DNA of 64,000 bases from PALSA-612 sp035652235. GTDB lineage: Bacteria > Actinomycetota > Thermoleophilia > Gaiellales > Gaiellaceae. A program made the position numbers and the translations under genes. Below the pieces are notes generated by a model. The model searched no databases, was not told the DNA's origin, and saw only the letters and a program-made list of their open reading frames with translations. Positions 56,499 through 64,000 of the stretch are shown in pieces. Positions within the stretch are counted from its first letter, which is position 1. Every line of letters starts with the position of its first letter. Location of the stretch: contig DASREE010000017.1 in assembly GCA_035652235.1 (NCBI GenBank), positions 127,343 through 191,342 on the forward strand. Direction: 5' to 3'.

Positions 56499-57389
56499 GT
56501 GTCCGGCGAGCTCCGGATCGAGTATCACCCGACGCTCGAACGGCCGGTGATGGTCGCCGCCTTCCGTGGCTGGAACGACGGCGCTCAGGGTGCCTCGCTC
56601 GCCGGCGGCTACCTGGCTCGCGTGTGGTCGGCGCGGAAGTTCGCCGACGTCGACCCGGAGGAGTTCTTCGACTTCCAGGCGACCCGTCCGGTCGTGTCGC
56701 TCGTCGACGGGCTGACGAGGCAGCTCGACTGGCCGGAGAACGCCTTCTACCACGCCCGCCCGCACGGCCTCGACCGCGACGCCGTCCTCGTCCTCGGCGT
56801 CGAGCCGAACCTGCGCTGGCGCCGCTTCACGGAGCTGATCGTCGGCGTCGCCCGCGAGCACAGGGTGGAGCTCGTCGTCACGCTCGGCGCGCTCCTCGCC
56901 GACGTCCCGCACACGCGCTCGGCGCCCGTGACCGGCACGGCGAGCGACCCCGAGCTCGTCCAGCGCCTCGGACTGCAGGCGTCCCGCTACGAGGGGCCGA
57001 CGGGGATCGTGGGCGTCCTCCACGACGCCTGCCGTCGGGCGGGGCTGCCGTCCGTCAGCCTGTGGGCGGCCGTGCCGCACTACGTGTCGCTGTCGCCGAG
57101 CCCGCGCGCCGCGCTCGCCCTGTGCGAGCGCCTCGGCTCGCTGCTCGGCGCGCCGATCGACGTCGGAGAGCTGGAGCAGGCGGTCGACGCCTACACGCGC
57201 CGGGTCACGGAGGCGGTCGCCTCGGACGAGGAGACGGCCGAGTACGTGCAGGAGCTTGAGCGCCGCGCGGAGATGATCGACGAGAGCGACCTGCCGAGCG
57301 GCGACACGCTCGCAGAGCAGCTGACGCGCTTCCTCCGCGAGCGCGACGAGCAGGAGGAGCCACCGGACACGGCCCGCGGCGAGCAGTAG
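56499..57389 (+). CDS. PAC2-family protein
   Basis: A 296-residue PAC2 (DUF75) protein. Typical blocks are VMVAAFRGWNDGAQGASLAGGYL, DFQATRPVV, LVVTLGALLADVPHTR and LWAAVPHYVSLSPSPRA. Actinobacterial members are cytoplasmic ATP-grasp-like or chaperone-like proteins of uncertain function, related to proteasome assembly chaperone 2. No proteasome gene is in the window. The C-terminal helices are charged and probably mediate assembly. Confidence 0.92.
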   Translation: MSGELRIEYHPTLERPVMVAAFRGWNDGAQGASLAGGYLARVWSARKFADVDPEEFFDFQATRPVVSLVDGLTRQLDWPENAFYHARPHGLDRDAVLVLGVEPNLRWRRFTELIVGVAREHRVELVVTLGALLADVPHTRSAPVTGTASDPELVQRLGLQASRYEGPTGIVGVLHDACRRAGLPSVSLWAAVPHYVSLSPSPRAALALCERLGSLLGAPIDVGELEQAVDAYTRRVTEAVASDEETAEYVQELERRAEMIDESDLPSGDTLAEQLTRFLRERDEQEEPPDTARGEQ

Positions 57390-57404
57390 CGGCCGGGCGG
57401 CAGT

Positions 57405-57697
57405 TTCGTCCGCAACCGGCTCAAGGTCGCCTCGGCGATCGCTCGCGCTGCGCAGTAGGAGCGCGGCAGCCTCGCCGGCTACCTGTGGGAGCCGGTCGGC
57501 GGCGAGCTGATCGTCGGCTGCTGGCGGACGCTCGCCGAGGTGCCGGCCGAGACGGCCGAGGCGCGCTCAGCAGGGACGTGAAGCGGCGCGGCTTCCGCTT
57601 CGTCGGCCCGACCGTCTGCTACGCGTTCATGCAGGCGGCCGGGCTCGTGAACGGCCACCTCCTCGGCTGCTTCCGCCGCGACGTGGTCCGCGCCTGA
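57405..57697 (+). pseudogene. tag: decayed DNA-3-methyladenine glycosylase I (tag) fragment
   Basis: The frame from 57405 reads FVRNRLKVASAIARAAQ, stop (TAG 57456-57458), then YLWEPVGGELIVGCWRTLAEVP, and reaches TGA 57579-57581. A one-frame shift near 57560 restores the Tag ending KRRGFRFVGPTVCYAFMQ, GLVNGHLLGCFR, which ends at 57697. These segments are the C-terminal half of Tag in order. The N-terminal half is absent, so it is a truncated, frameshifted and interrupted remnant. The intact frame at 57485-57697 on its own would be only the tail. Confidence 0.85.
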
Positions 57698-57739
57698 GCT
57701 CGTCGCGTCCGAGGCGGCGGCGAGGGCTCGTCGACGCCG

Positions 57740-58912
57740 TCAGCGCCGGCAGCGCCGGGGCGGCGTGAGCTCGACGACGTGCCGGGGCTGTCCGCTCCCG
57801 TCGAGGATGTACAGCCGCTGCGCGGCTGCGTCGACGCCGAGGAGATCCGGCTCCAGCGAGGGCGGCAGTCGCGTGCTCGCCCGCACCTTGCCGGTCTGGG
57901 CATCGATGCAGGCGACGAAACGCCCCTGGTTCGCGAGCCACAGCGCGCCGCCGCCGTAGACCGTCTCGCCCCACATCGCCCAGTGGAAGAGGCGGCCCCC
58001 GTCGGTGAAGACGCCGAGGCCGGGCGGAGCGACCAGCGCGAGGTCGCGCTGGCGGAGGTGGATCGTGACGCCGAGGTTGCCGGTGTTGAACGACGCCCAC
58101 ACGCCGCCCGGGACGGCGGTGAGGGCGGCGCCTGCCGTCGAGAAGGCGATCGGGCCGCGGCTCGCGTGGGCGAGCAGGCGCCCCGAGACGGCGTCGTACT
58201 CGAACAGCTCGGCGCCCGCGATCCCGCCGTCGGCGGCGTGCGCGGCCGAGACGTACAGGGAGCGCCCGCTCGGGTCGACCGCGACCTGACCGGTCCGGAG
58301 TCGGGCGGGCAGCGTGATGTGTGCCAACGTCGCGCCGGTGGCGGCGTCGATCCGGAGCAGCGTTCGCGAGCTTCCGATCCATACGGAGCCGTCGGGGCCC
58401 GTGGCGAGCGCGACACCGGCGCAGGGATCCGAGCCTGTCGGCAGACGGACGGCGCGGACGACCGCCAGCCGTCGTGGGTCGACCTCGACCAGGCGAGGCT
58501 GCCGCACGCACGAGGGGAAGAGCCACACGCGGCCGGCGGCGACCGCCAGGGCATCCAGCGAGAAGCGCGGCCCGCGGCGGACGACGCCCGTCTCCAGGCT
58601 CGTTCGCTCGAGGAGGAAGGGGCCGCGCAGGCGTGGCGTCTGCGAGACCGAGGTGAAGAGGTAGCCGCCGCTCAGCACCTGGCTGGAGACGTTCGGGGAT
58701 TCGACCACGAGCGAGCGCGCGGGCCACGCCGGCGCCGCGCGGCCGGCTGCGAGGCTCCCAGCGGTCCGCCTCCCGGCGAGCGAGCCGGTCGCCGGCTCGC
58801 CGGCGCTCGCCGAGGCGAGGGCGAGCAGCGCGCAGGCGGCCAGCCGCACGGCCGGGCGCCGGCTCGCCGGCGCTCTCGCCGGTCGGCCGACGCTGGCGTG
58901 CACCCGTAGCAC
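57740..58912 (-). CDS. exported beta-propeller-like (PQQ/vgb-type repeat) protein
   Basis: A 390-residue protein. The N-terminus is a signal-like region (RLAACALLALASASAGEP). The body shows repeated blades such as GVALATGPDGSVWIGSSRTLLRIDAATGATLAHITLP and QVAVDPSGRSLYVSAAHAADGG, typical of vgb/PQQ-like propellers. Two cysteines (SCVRQ, DPCAG) may pair. GTG 58912 was chosen because TATCGT lies nine bases upstream and the signal peptide fits; an upstream GTG at 58981 is less likely. Binding or enzyme function is unknown. Confidence 0.75.
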   Translation of the reverse strand: MLRVHASVGRPARAPASRRPAVRLAACALLALASASAGEPATGSLAGRRTAGSLAAGRAAPAWPARSLVVESPNVSSQVLSGGYLFTSVSQTPRLRGPFLLERTSLETGVVRRGPRFSLDALAVAAGRVWLFPSCVRQPRLVEVDPRRLAVVRAVRLPTGSDPCAGVALATGPDGSVWIGSSRTLLRIDAATGATLAHITLPARLRTGQVAVDPSGRSLYVSAAHAADGGIAGAELFEYDAVSGRLLAHASRGPIAFSTAGAALTAVPGGVWASFNTGNLGVTIHLRQRDLALVAPPGLGVFTDGGRLFHWAMWGETVYGGGALWLANQGRFVACIDAQTGKVRASTRLPPSLEPDLLGVDAAAQRLYILDGSGQPRHVVELTPPRRCRR

Positions 58913-58991
58913 CGCTCGCGCACGATACCCATCGCCCGGGGGGACGAAGCCGGCCGGGCGCGCACCCCGGGCCCGGTCCACGTGCCGCTCG

Positions 58992-60653
58992 CTAGCCGAA
59001 CGTGAAGGCGTAGGCCGAGAGGCCCGGCGTGAAGCGCAGCTCGAGGCTGCCGTCCGTGTCGCGGCCCTGGTCGAGCAGCGTGTACAGGCGGTCCTCCGTC
59101 ACGCGCAGGCGGTGCAGCAGCCGGCCGTCGACGACGACCGTCACGACGCCGCGTCCGCCGAGGACGAGGTGCACCCGGCGCGCGTGGAAGCGGAGCGCGA
59201 GGCGCGCCTCCTGCCCGGCGACGATGCGCTGCCCCTCGACGCGCCAGGCGCCGCCGTAGGCGAGCTCCCCCTGCCCGAGCGAGCGCGGTAGGCGGTAGCG
59301 GGCGAGGGCGTTCTCGCGCAGCGGCGAGCCCGCGTACTGCGAGGGGTCGAGGCGGTCGTAGCCCAGGTACGTCTCCGGGGTGAGGCGGTAGTACGGGGTC
59401 TCGTCGGGCATGCGCAGCGCGGCCGGAAGCGAGCGGTTGCGCTCGGCGAGCAGGCTGCGGATGCGGTTTTCGGTCTCCGCGTAGCGCCCCTCGCCGAAGT
59501 GGGCGGCGCGGACGTGCCCTCGTGCGTCGATCAGATACTCCGCCGGCCAGTACTGGTTCCCGTACGCCTGCCAGGTGCCGTAGGCGTTGTCGATCGCCAC
59601 CGGGTAGCGGATGCCGAGCTGGCGGGTCGCCCGGCGGACGTTCGCCACCTCGTGCTCGAACGCAAACTCCGGCGTGTGCACGCCGACGACCACGAGCCCG
59701 TCCTTCGCGTACGTCCGCTCCCATGCCTCGAGGTACGGGAACGTGCGCAGGCAGTTGATGCACGAGTAGGTCCAGAAGTCGACGAGCACGACCCGTCCGC
59801 GCAGGCGCGCGAGGGAGAGCGGCCGGCCGCCGGGGGTGTTCAGCCAGCGCGCGATGTTCGTGAAGTCGGGCGCCGGCCCGTAGTCCGGGAGGCCGCTCGC
59901 CGGCCCGGGCCTGCGCGTCGTACGCCGCTCGACGACGCTCGCGCCTCGGCGGAACTGGCTGCGGCCGTAGGCGCTCGCCTCGCTGTGCTCCTGCAGGAAG
60001 CTCGTCCAGCCGGGGAGCCAGCGCTGCAGCCGCGTGTCGAGGTCGAAGACGAGCCCGAACGCGCCCGCGGCGACCACGAGCCCGAGCACGGCGCGGAAGC
60101 GCCCGACGCCCGCCCGGATGCGGCCCGAGGCGCTCCGGCCGCCGATGGCGATCGCGAGCAGCACGACCGCCGCGCCCAGCGTGTACGCGACCGCGACGGC
60201 GATCGTCTTCACGCCGAAGTCGACGGACGCCGCCGAGCTCGTGACGAAGGCGATGGCGGGACCGCCGCACGGGACGAAGACGAAGCCGAGCGCGCAGCCG
60301 AGCACAAAGCCGCCGCCGAGGTCGCTCGACGGCCCGCGTCCGAGCCGGGCGAGCGGCCGCTCGAGGAGCGCGCCGAGGCCCGGGACGAGGAGCGTGGCCG
60401 CGACGAGGAAGAGGAGACCGATGGAGATGTTCCGGAGCAGGTCCTGCGGCAGGCCCAGCCGGTCGAGCACCCAGACGGCGAACAGGACGGAGACGAGGAA
60501 GCAGGTTGCGAGGCCGGCGACGATCGCGAACGGCCGTCGCCGGCCGCCGCTCGCGCCGCCCGCGAGCACGATCGGCAGCACCGGCAGGACGCAGGGAGAG
60601 ATCGCCGTGATCAGGCCCGCGACGAACGCCAGCGCGACCGCTACGGCGAGCAT
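58992..60653 (-). CDS. DipZ-like protein: CcdA membrane domain fused to thioredoxin-like domain
   Basis: A 553-residue fusion. The N-terminal ~200 residues are a CcdA/DsbD-type membrane domain with the redox Cys in TAISPCVLPVLPIVLAGG and VFVPCGGPAIAF. A linker is followed by a TlpA-like domain with active site FWTYSCINCLRTFPYLEAW near residue 340, and a C-terminal carbohydrate-binding-like beta domain. This matches mycobacterial DipZ, which carries reductant across the membrane to exported proteins. It lies eight bases behind the helicase gene's stop in the same direction. No cytochrome c synthesis genes neighbour it. Confidence 0.93.
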   Translation of the reverse strand: MLAVAVALAFVAGLITAISPCVLPVLPIVLAGGASGGRRRPFAIVAGLATCFLVSVLFAVWVLDRLGLPQDLLRNISIGLLFLVAATLLVPGLGALLERPLARLGRGPSSDLGGGFVLGCALGFVFVPCGGPAIAFVTSSAASVDFGVKTIAVAVAYTLGAAVVLLAIAIGGRSASGRIRAGVGRFRAVLGLVVAAGAFGLVFDLDTRLQRWLPGWTSFLQEHSEASAYGRSQFRRGASVVERRTTRRPGPASGLPDYGPAPDFTNIARWLNTPGGRPLSLARLRGRVVLVDFWTYSCINCLRTFPYLEAWERTYAKDGLVVVGVHTPEFAFEHEVANVRRATRQLGIRYPVAIDNAYGTWQAYGNQYWPAEYLIDARGHVRAAHFGEGRYAETENRIRSLLAERNRSLPAALRMPDETPYYRLTPETYLGYDRLDPSQYAGSPLRENALARYRLPRSLGQGELAYGGAWRVEGQRIVAGQEARLALRFHARRVHLVLGGRGVVTVVVDGRLLHRLRVTEDRLYTLLDQGRDTDGSLELRFTPGLSAYAFTFG

Positions 60654-60660
60654 GCGACCG

Positions 60661-63189
60661 TTATTCGGTCGAGCCTCCCTGCTCGGATCTCTCCGCGTCC
60701 GGCTCGTTCTCGGTGGGGGGCTCGCCGCCGTCGGTCGCGCTCGTGTCGACCTCGGCCGGACCCTGCGCGGACGGCTCGTCGCCGGCGTCGGCGGCGGTCT
60801 CCTCGGGCGCCGCCTGGCCCGCCGCCTCCGCGTCGCCTCGCTTCTTGCGCCGCCGCCGGCGGCGAGAGCGCCGCGGCGGTTTCGGCTCGGGCAGGTCGCC
60901 CGCGAGCGCGGCGGCGATCTCCGCGGGCGTGCCGAGCTCCTCGCGGGCCGACTCGAGGAGCTTCGTCGCCCGCGGCGTGTAGCCGTCGGCCGAGGCGAGG
61001 AGCGCCGCCGCTACCGGGAGCGGCAGCTCGCGCACGGCGACGACGAGCTTCGCCGCGTTCTCTTCGTGGCGGTGGCCGCGCGAGTTGGCGAGCGCGCCGA
61101 GCAGGCGCTTCGCCTCCGGGTACTCGGCGCTCGCCTTGCGGTCGAGCGCCTTGCGGGTCGCCCGCGCGAGCCGCCACGTCCAGCGGACGAGGATCTGCTC
61201 GGGCGCGTCCGGCTTGCCGTCGCCGATCGCCTGCAGGAGCACGCGGACGCCCGGTTGCCGGTCCTTCTCCCACGTCGGCGCCTGCGTGACGAGCGTGACG
61301 AGGTCGTCGAAGCTGGCGCGGTCGACGCGCATGGACACGCGGTCGGCGAGCGCCATCATCCGCAGGCGGCGGTTGGGGTTCTCCGCCGCGCACGTGAACA
61401 GGAACGTCTCCAGGGCGGCCTTGCTCGCGCGCCCATCGGTGAACTTCTGCACGAACGCCTCGCGCTCCTCGAACCGGAGGTTGCGGCCCGCGAATGTCGC
61501 CCAGTAGCGCTGCTCGTCCTCGTCCAGGTAGCGCGGGTCGATCCGCTGCCACTCGCGGGCGATGACGCCGAGACGCCGCTTCACGTCCGGCGTGACGGGG
61601 ACGAGCCACGGCGCCGGCGTCAGCTTCCGCCTCGCGCGCCGCTGCATCCGCCGGCGCGGCGTCGGGATGACGCGCGCGCCCTCCCGGTAGAAGTCGGCGT
61701 CGAGCAGCGAGTGCAGCGTGACGACGCGGTCCGAGTGCGTCGCGCCTTTGTTCACGAAGTCGACGACGATGCCCGCCTCCTTGCGCGGGTGGATGCGCAT
61801 GATCCGCCCGATGCGCTGCTGGTAGACGCGGCGGCTCGCCGTCGGCGCCAGATGCATGACGACGGTGGCGCGCGGAGAGTTCCAGCCCTCGGCCAGCAGC
61901 ATGGCGTTGATGAGCACGTTGATCTCGCCGCGCTCGTATGCGGCCAGCGTCTCTGCCAGCTTGACCGGCGGCGTGCGCCCGGAGACGGCTTCGGCCTTCA
62001 GCCCGACGGCGCGGAACTCCTGCGCCAGGTGGTAGGCGTGGTCGACGCCGGCGGCGTACACGATTCCCGGCGTGTCGTCGAAGCGGTCGCGGTAGAGGCT
62101 CGCAGCGGCCTGGTTCAGGGCCTGGTGGTCGAGGACCCTGGCCAGGGCGTGCTGGTCGAAGTCCCCGCCGACGATCGGCACCGAGTTGATGGCGGCGACG
62201 GGCGGCACGCGGAGGCAGCGGAGCGACGCGATCAGGCCGCGCCTGGCCGCGTCCTGGAGCGGCAGGTCGTCGACCGAGGCCGGGAAGACGTCCGCCACCT
62301 GCTTGGCGATCAGCTGCTCGGTGGCGGTCATGCCGACGTAGATCGGCTCCGGAAAGCTGCGGATGGCCGCGCTCGTCTTCTCGCCGAGCGCCGTGTGCGC
62401 CTCGTCGCAGATGACGAGCTGGTAGGCGTCGCGGCGCAGGTCGCCGACATGGCGGGCGAACCAGGCGTACGTCTGGATCGTGATCGGGTTGTCGATCGCG
62501 GGGCGGCTGTCGACGATCTCGGGGACGAGCCGGGCGCCGTAGCCCTCTGCCGTCAGCTCGCGGCGGAACTGGTTCACGAGCAGGCGCCGGTGCGTGAGGA
62601 TGAGCACGCCGATCGAGCGCGCCGCCTCGACGAACCCGGCGGCCGCGATCGTCTTGCCCGACGCGGTCGGATGGCGGAAGCGATAGCGGCGGGCGGCGCC
62701 CGGATCGGACGCCGTCGCCTCCTCGATCTCGTCCAGCTCGCCGTCCAGCTCGTCGTCGTCCTCCTCCTCGTCGGCGACCGCGGCGACCTGGTCGGCATAG
62801 CCGTTCGGGCCGTTGCCGTTCTCCTGCTGGCGCTGGTTGGCCGCGATCAGCTCGGTGAGCATCCCGGCCAGCGCGTCGATCTGGTGGCGGCGGAGCTCGG
62901 TGCCGGAGGCAAGATGCGGAGGCTTCTCGGAGAGGACGCGCTCGAGCCCGAGCATGAGCGCGAAGCGCACCTTCCACTCGGGCGACGGGCGCTCCGCCCC
63001 GGCGGCCATCTCCTCGAGCGCCTCGTCGAGCGCCCGCCGGCGTGCCGTCCCGGGCGCGAGCACCTCGCGCGGGTCCTCGTCCTCGTGCAGGAACGGCTCT
63101 CCGGCCCAGGCTCCGGCGCGAAGGGCCGCGGCCTCCAGGCCGTTCGCCTCGTCCGAGGCTCTCGTCGGCTGGTCGATGGTCTTCTGCAT
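60661..63189 (-). CDS. superfamily 2 DEAD/DEAH-box helicase
   Basis: An 842-residue helicase. N-terminal ~80 residues are unassigned. Motif I is HPTASGKT (near residue 170), motif Ia LTHRRLLVNQF, motif II VICDEAHTALG, motif III GMTATEQL and motif VI QRIGRIMRIHPR. Before motif I is an acidic insertion (EEEDDDELDGELDEIEE); the last ~90 residues are a basic RRSRRRRRRKKRG patch followed by an acidic tail. ATG 63189 is used; sequence upstream does not look coding. Restriction-type (ResIII/UvrB-like) helicases share the motifs, but no nuclease or methylase gene lies near it. Confidence 0.9.
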   Translation of the reverse strand: MQKTIDQPTRASDEANGLEAAALRAGAWAGEPFLHEDEDPREVLAPGTARRRALDEALEEMAAGAERPSPEWKVRFALMLGLERVLSEKPPHLASGTELRRHQIDALAGMLTELIAANQRQQENGNGPNGYADQVAAVADEEEDDDELDGELDEIEEATASDPGAARRYRFRHPTASGKTIAAAGFVEAARSIGVLILTHRRLLVNQFRRELTAEGYGARLVPEIVDSRPAIDNPITIQTYAWFARHVGDLRRDAYQLVICDEAHTALGEKTSAAIRSFPEPIYVGMTATEQLIAKQVADVFPASVDDLPLQDAARRGLIASLRCLRVPPVAAINSVPIVGGDFDQHALARVLDHQALNQAAASLYRDRFDDTPGIVYAAGVDHAYHLAQEFRAVGLKAEAVSGRTPPVKLAETLAAYERGEINVLINAMLLAEGWNSPRATVVMHLAPTASRRVYQQRIGRIMRIHPRKEAGIVVDFVNKGATHSDRVVTLHSLLDADFYREGARVIPTPRRRMQRRARRKLTPAPWLVPVTPDVKRRLGVIAREWQRIDPRYLDEDEQRYWATFAGRNLRFEEREAFVQKFTDGRASKAALETFLFTCAAENPNRRLRMMALADRVSMRVDRASFDDLVTLVTQAPTWEKDRQPGVRVLLQAIGDGKPDAPEQILVRWTWRLARATRKALDRKASAEYPEAKRLLGALANSRGHRHEENAAKLVVAVRELPLPVAAALLASADGYTPRATKLLESAREELGTPAEIAAALAGDLPEPKPPRRSRRRRRRKKRGDAEAAGQAAPEETAADAGDEPSAQGPAEVDTSATDGGEPPTENEPDAERSEQGGSTE

Positions 63190-63391
63190 GCGCGCAGCAC
63201 GCGCCCGTGCTGCATCGTTCGAGAAGGTGCGCCCGCCGATCGATGCGGGCGGCGCACAGGCAGCATAACGGATGGAGCGGCCGACGACGGGAAATCGGCC
63301 GGGAAGGAGACGGCGCCACGCGCCTCGCGGCGGCACGCAGCTGCCACGAAGCCGCGGGCGCGCCGCTTCCAGCGGCGACCGGCCGGGCGGC

Positions 63392-63976
63392 TCAGCCGCC
63401 GATACCGCCGAAGATGGCGAAGGGGTTGTGCGGCATCACCTCGTACACGAGCTCGCCGCCCGGCTCGACCTCTCCGTGCAATGCCTGCGCGAGCTCCTCC
63501 GCCTCCTCCCGCGACGCGGCGCCGACGAGGACGAAGCGCCAGCGGCGCACCACCTGCCGGCCCTCCCGCTCGAGTCGGTCGGCGAGGGCGTCCGCCTCCT
63601 CGTGCGAGGCGCAGGCGATGCGGACCTCCCAGGGCGCGTAGCCGTGCGCGACGACCTCCTCCTCCCACCTCGGCTGGGGCGGCTCGTCGTCCCAGCGCTC
63701 CTCGTCCGCGAGCCAGTGCTCGACGCGCACGAGCCTCGCCTCGATGCCCGCCTCCCGCAGCTCCGCCTCGACGATGTCGCGGGCGTGCGCTGCCTGGTGC
63801 CCGGACGAGGCGTAGACGAAGAGCGTGTCGCCCTGCCGCGAGACGGCGAGCCGCTCGGCGGCGAGCTCGTGCGCGAGCTCGCGCGCGCGGGAGCCGAGGT
63901 CGAGGCCGAGCCGCTCGAGGAAGCCGCCCGGCTCCTCGTCGAGCTCGACCCTGATCCGCCAGTCGTCGCGGGCCAT
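63392..63976 (-). CDS. conserved-looking hypothetical protein
   Basis: A 194-residue acidic soluble protein. It seems to contain two similar alpha/beta units: LGSRARELAHELAAERLAVSRQGDTLFVYA and HEEADALADRLEREGRQVVRRWRFVLVGA, each a helix followed by paired strands, resembling SPOR or ACT-like halves. The C-terminus is EVMPHNPFAIFGGIGG. TAGCCT lies eight bases before the ATG, so the transcript is probably leaderless. I do not recognise the family; a binding role for a small ligand or nucleic acid is only a guess. It precedes the helicase gene by ~200 bases. Confidence 0.75.
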   Translation of the reverse strand: MARDDWRIRVELDEEPGGFLERLGLDLGSRARELAHELAAERLAVSRQGDTLFVYASSGHQAAHARDIVEAELREAGIEARLVRVEHWLADEERWDDEPPQPRWEEEVVAHGYAPWEVRIACASHEEADALADRLEREGRQVVRRWRFVLVGAASREEAEELAQALHGEVEPGGELVYEVMPHNPFAIFGGIGG

Positions 63977-64000
63977 GCACCACCAGGCTATCTCGGCCCG

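Noticed and set aside
60034..63954. Very long open frame on the plus strand across DipZ and the helicase
   Set aside because: It is antisense to two well-recognised genes and is Arg/Pro/Ala/Leu-rich without any domain; open frames of this size are expected from codon bias in high-GC DNA.

Overview
This 64 kb window is very GC-rich bacterial chromosome, packed with genes that often overlap by 4 bases (ATGA or GTGA), and it uses many GTG starts. The gene content points to an actinobacterium, most plausibly of the Thermoleophilia (Gaiellales/Solirubrobacterales) side. The signs are a SigR/RsrA-like redox sigma pair, a CtpE-like P-type ATPase, a DipZ-like CcdA-thioredoxin fusion, a PAC2 protein, M16, M20 and M24 peptidases, and many apparently leaderless starts with a TANNNT box 6 to 9 bases upstream. 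The lineage is an inference; no rRNA, tRNA, CRISPR array, transposase, integrase or prophage gene was recognised.

Layout: 1-308 is the tail of a CBS/BON protein. 322-4107 (minus) is an electron-transfer operon: two small membrane/secreted proteins, ApbE, a ferric-reductase-like membrane protein, a 3Fe-4S-type ferredoxin, a FAD-dependent ferredoxin reductase and a small membrane protein. 4267-8616 (minus) is a regulator-led operon: Cys-rich HTH regulator, FAD reductase, CDP-alcohol phosphatidyltransferase, FolE and a RibD-type reductase. 8673-15773 holds two two-component systems flanking the P-type ATPase. 15907-18633 is aconitase. 18729-21458 is a formate-dehydrogenase-like molybdoenzyme whose reading frame crosses an in-frame TGA at 19791-19793 at the selenocysteine position, with a SECIS-like hairpin after it. 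selD is at 54497-55558 and a MobA-like gene at 35564-36085.

21481-29177 carries TetR/SnoaL genes, BirA, an MMPL exporter, a GerMN-type lipoprotein and an ABC-2 exporter. 29185-30346 is a divergent ZIP transporter/Fur-family pair around a near-perfect 21-bp palindrome. 30343-35580 has an M20 peptidase, HtrA, a GCS2-type ligase followed by a small metal-binding protein, and the sigma/anti-sigma pair. 35564-50649 is metabolic and transport: MobA-like, cyclophilin, amidohydrolase, M24 peptidase, two acetyl-CoA-synthetase-type ligases, M16 peptidase, cysteine-desulfurase-like enzyme, NadE, and an MFS exporter with a TetR gene.

50956-52426 is the most unusual locus: an XRE-TPR regulator resembling the RRNPP peptide-sensing regulators of Firmicutes. 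It is followed at once by a 27-residue hydrophobic peptide gene with a near-perfect Shine-Dalgarno, and the pair is framed by an inverted repeat upstream and a 12-bp hairpin downstream. 52543-63976 has a thioredoxin-like lipoprotein, rhodanese, selD, CtaA, PAC2, a decayed DNA-3-methyladenine glycosylase I fragment, a beta-propeller-like protein, DipZ, an SF2 helicase and a conserved hypothetical.
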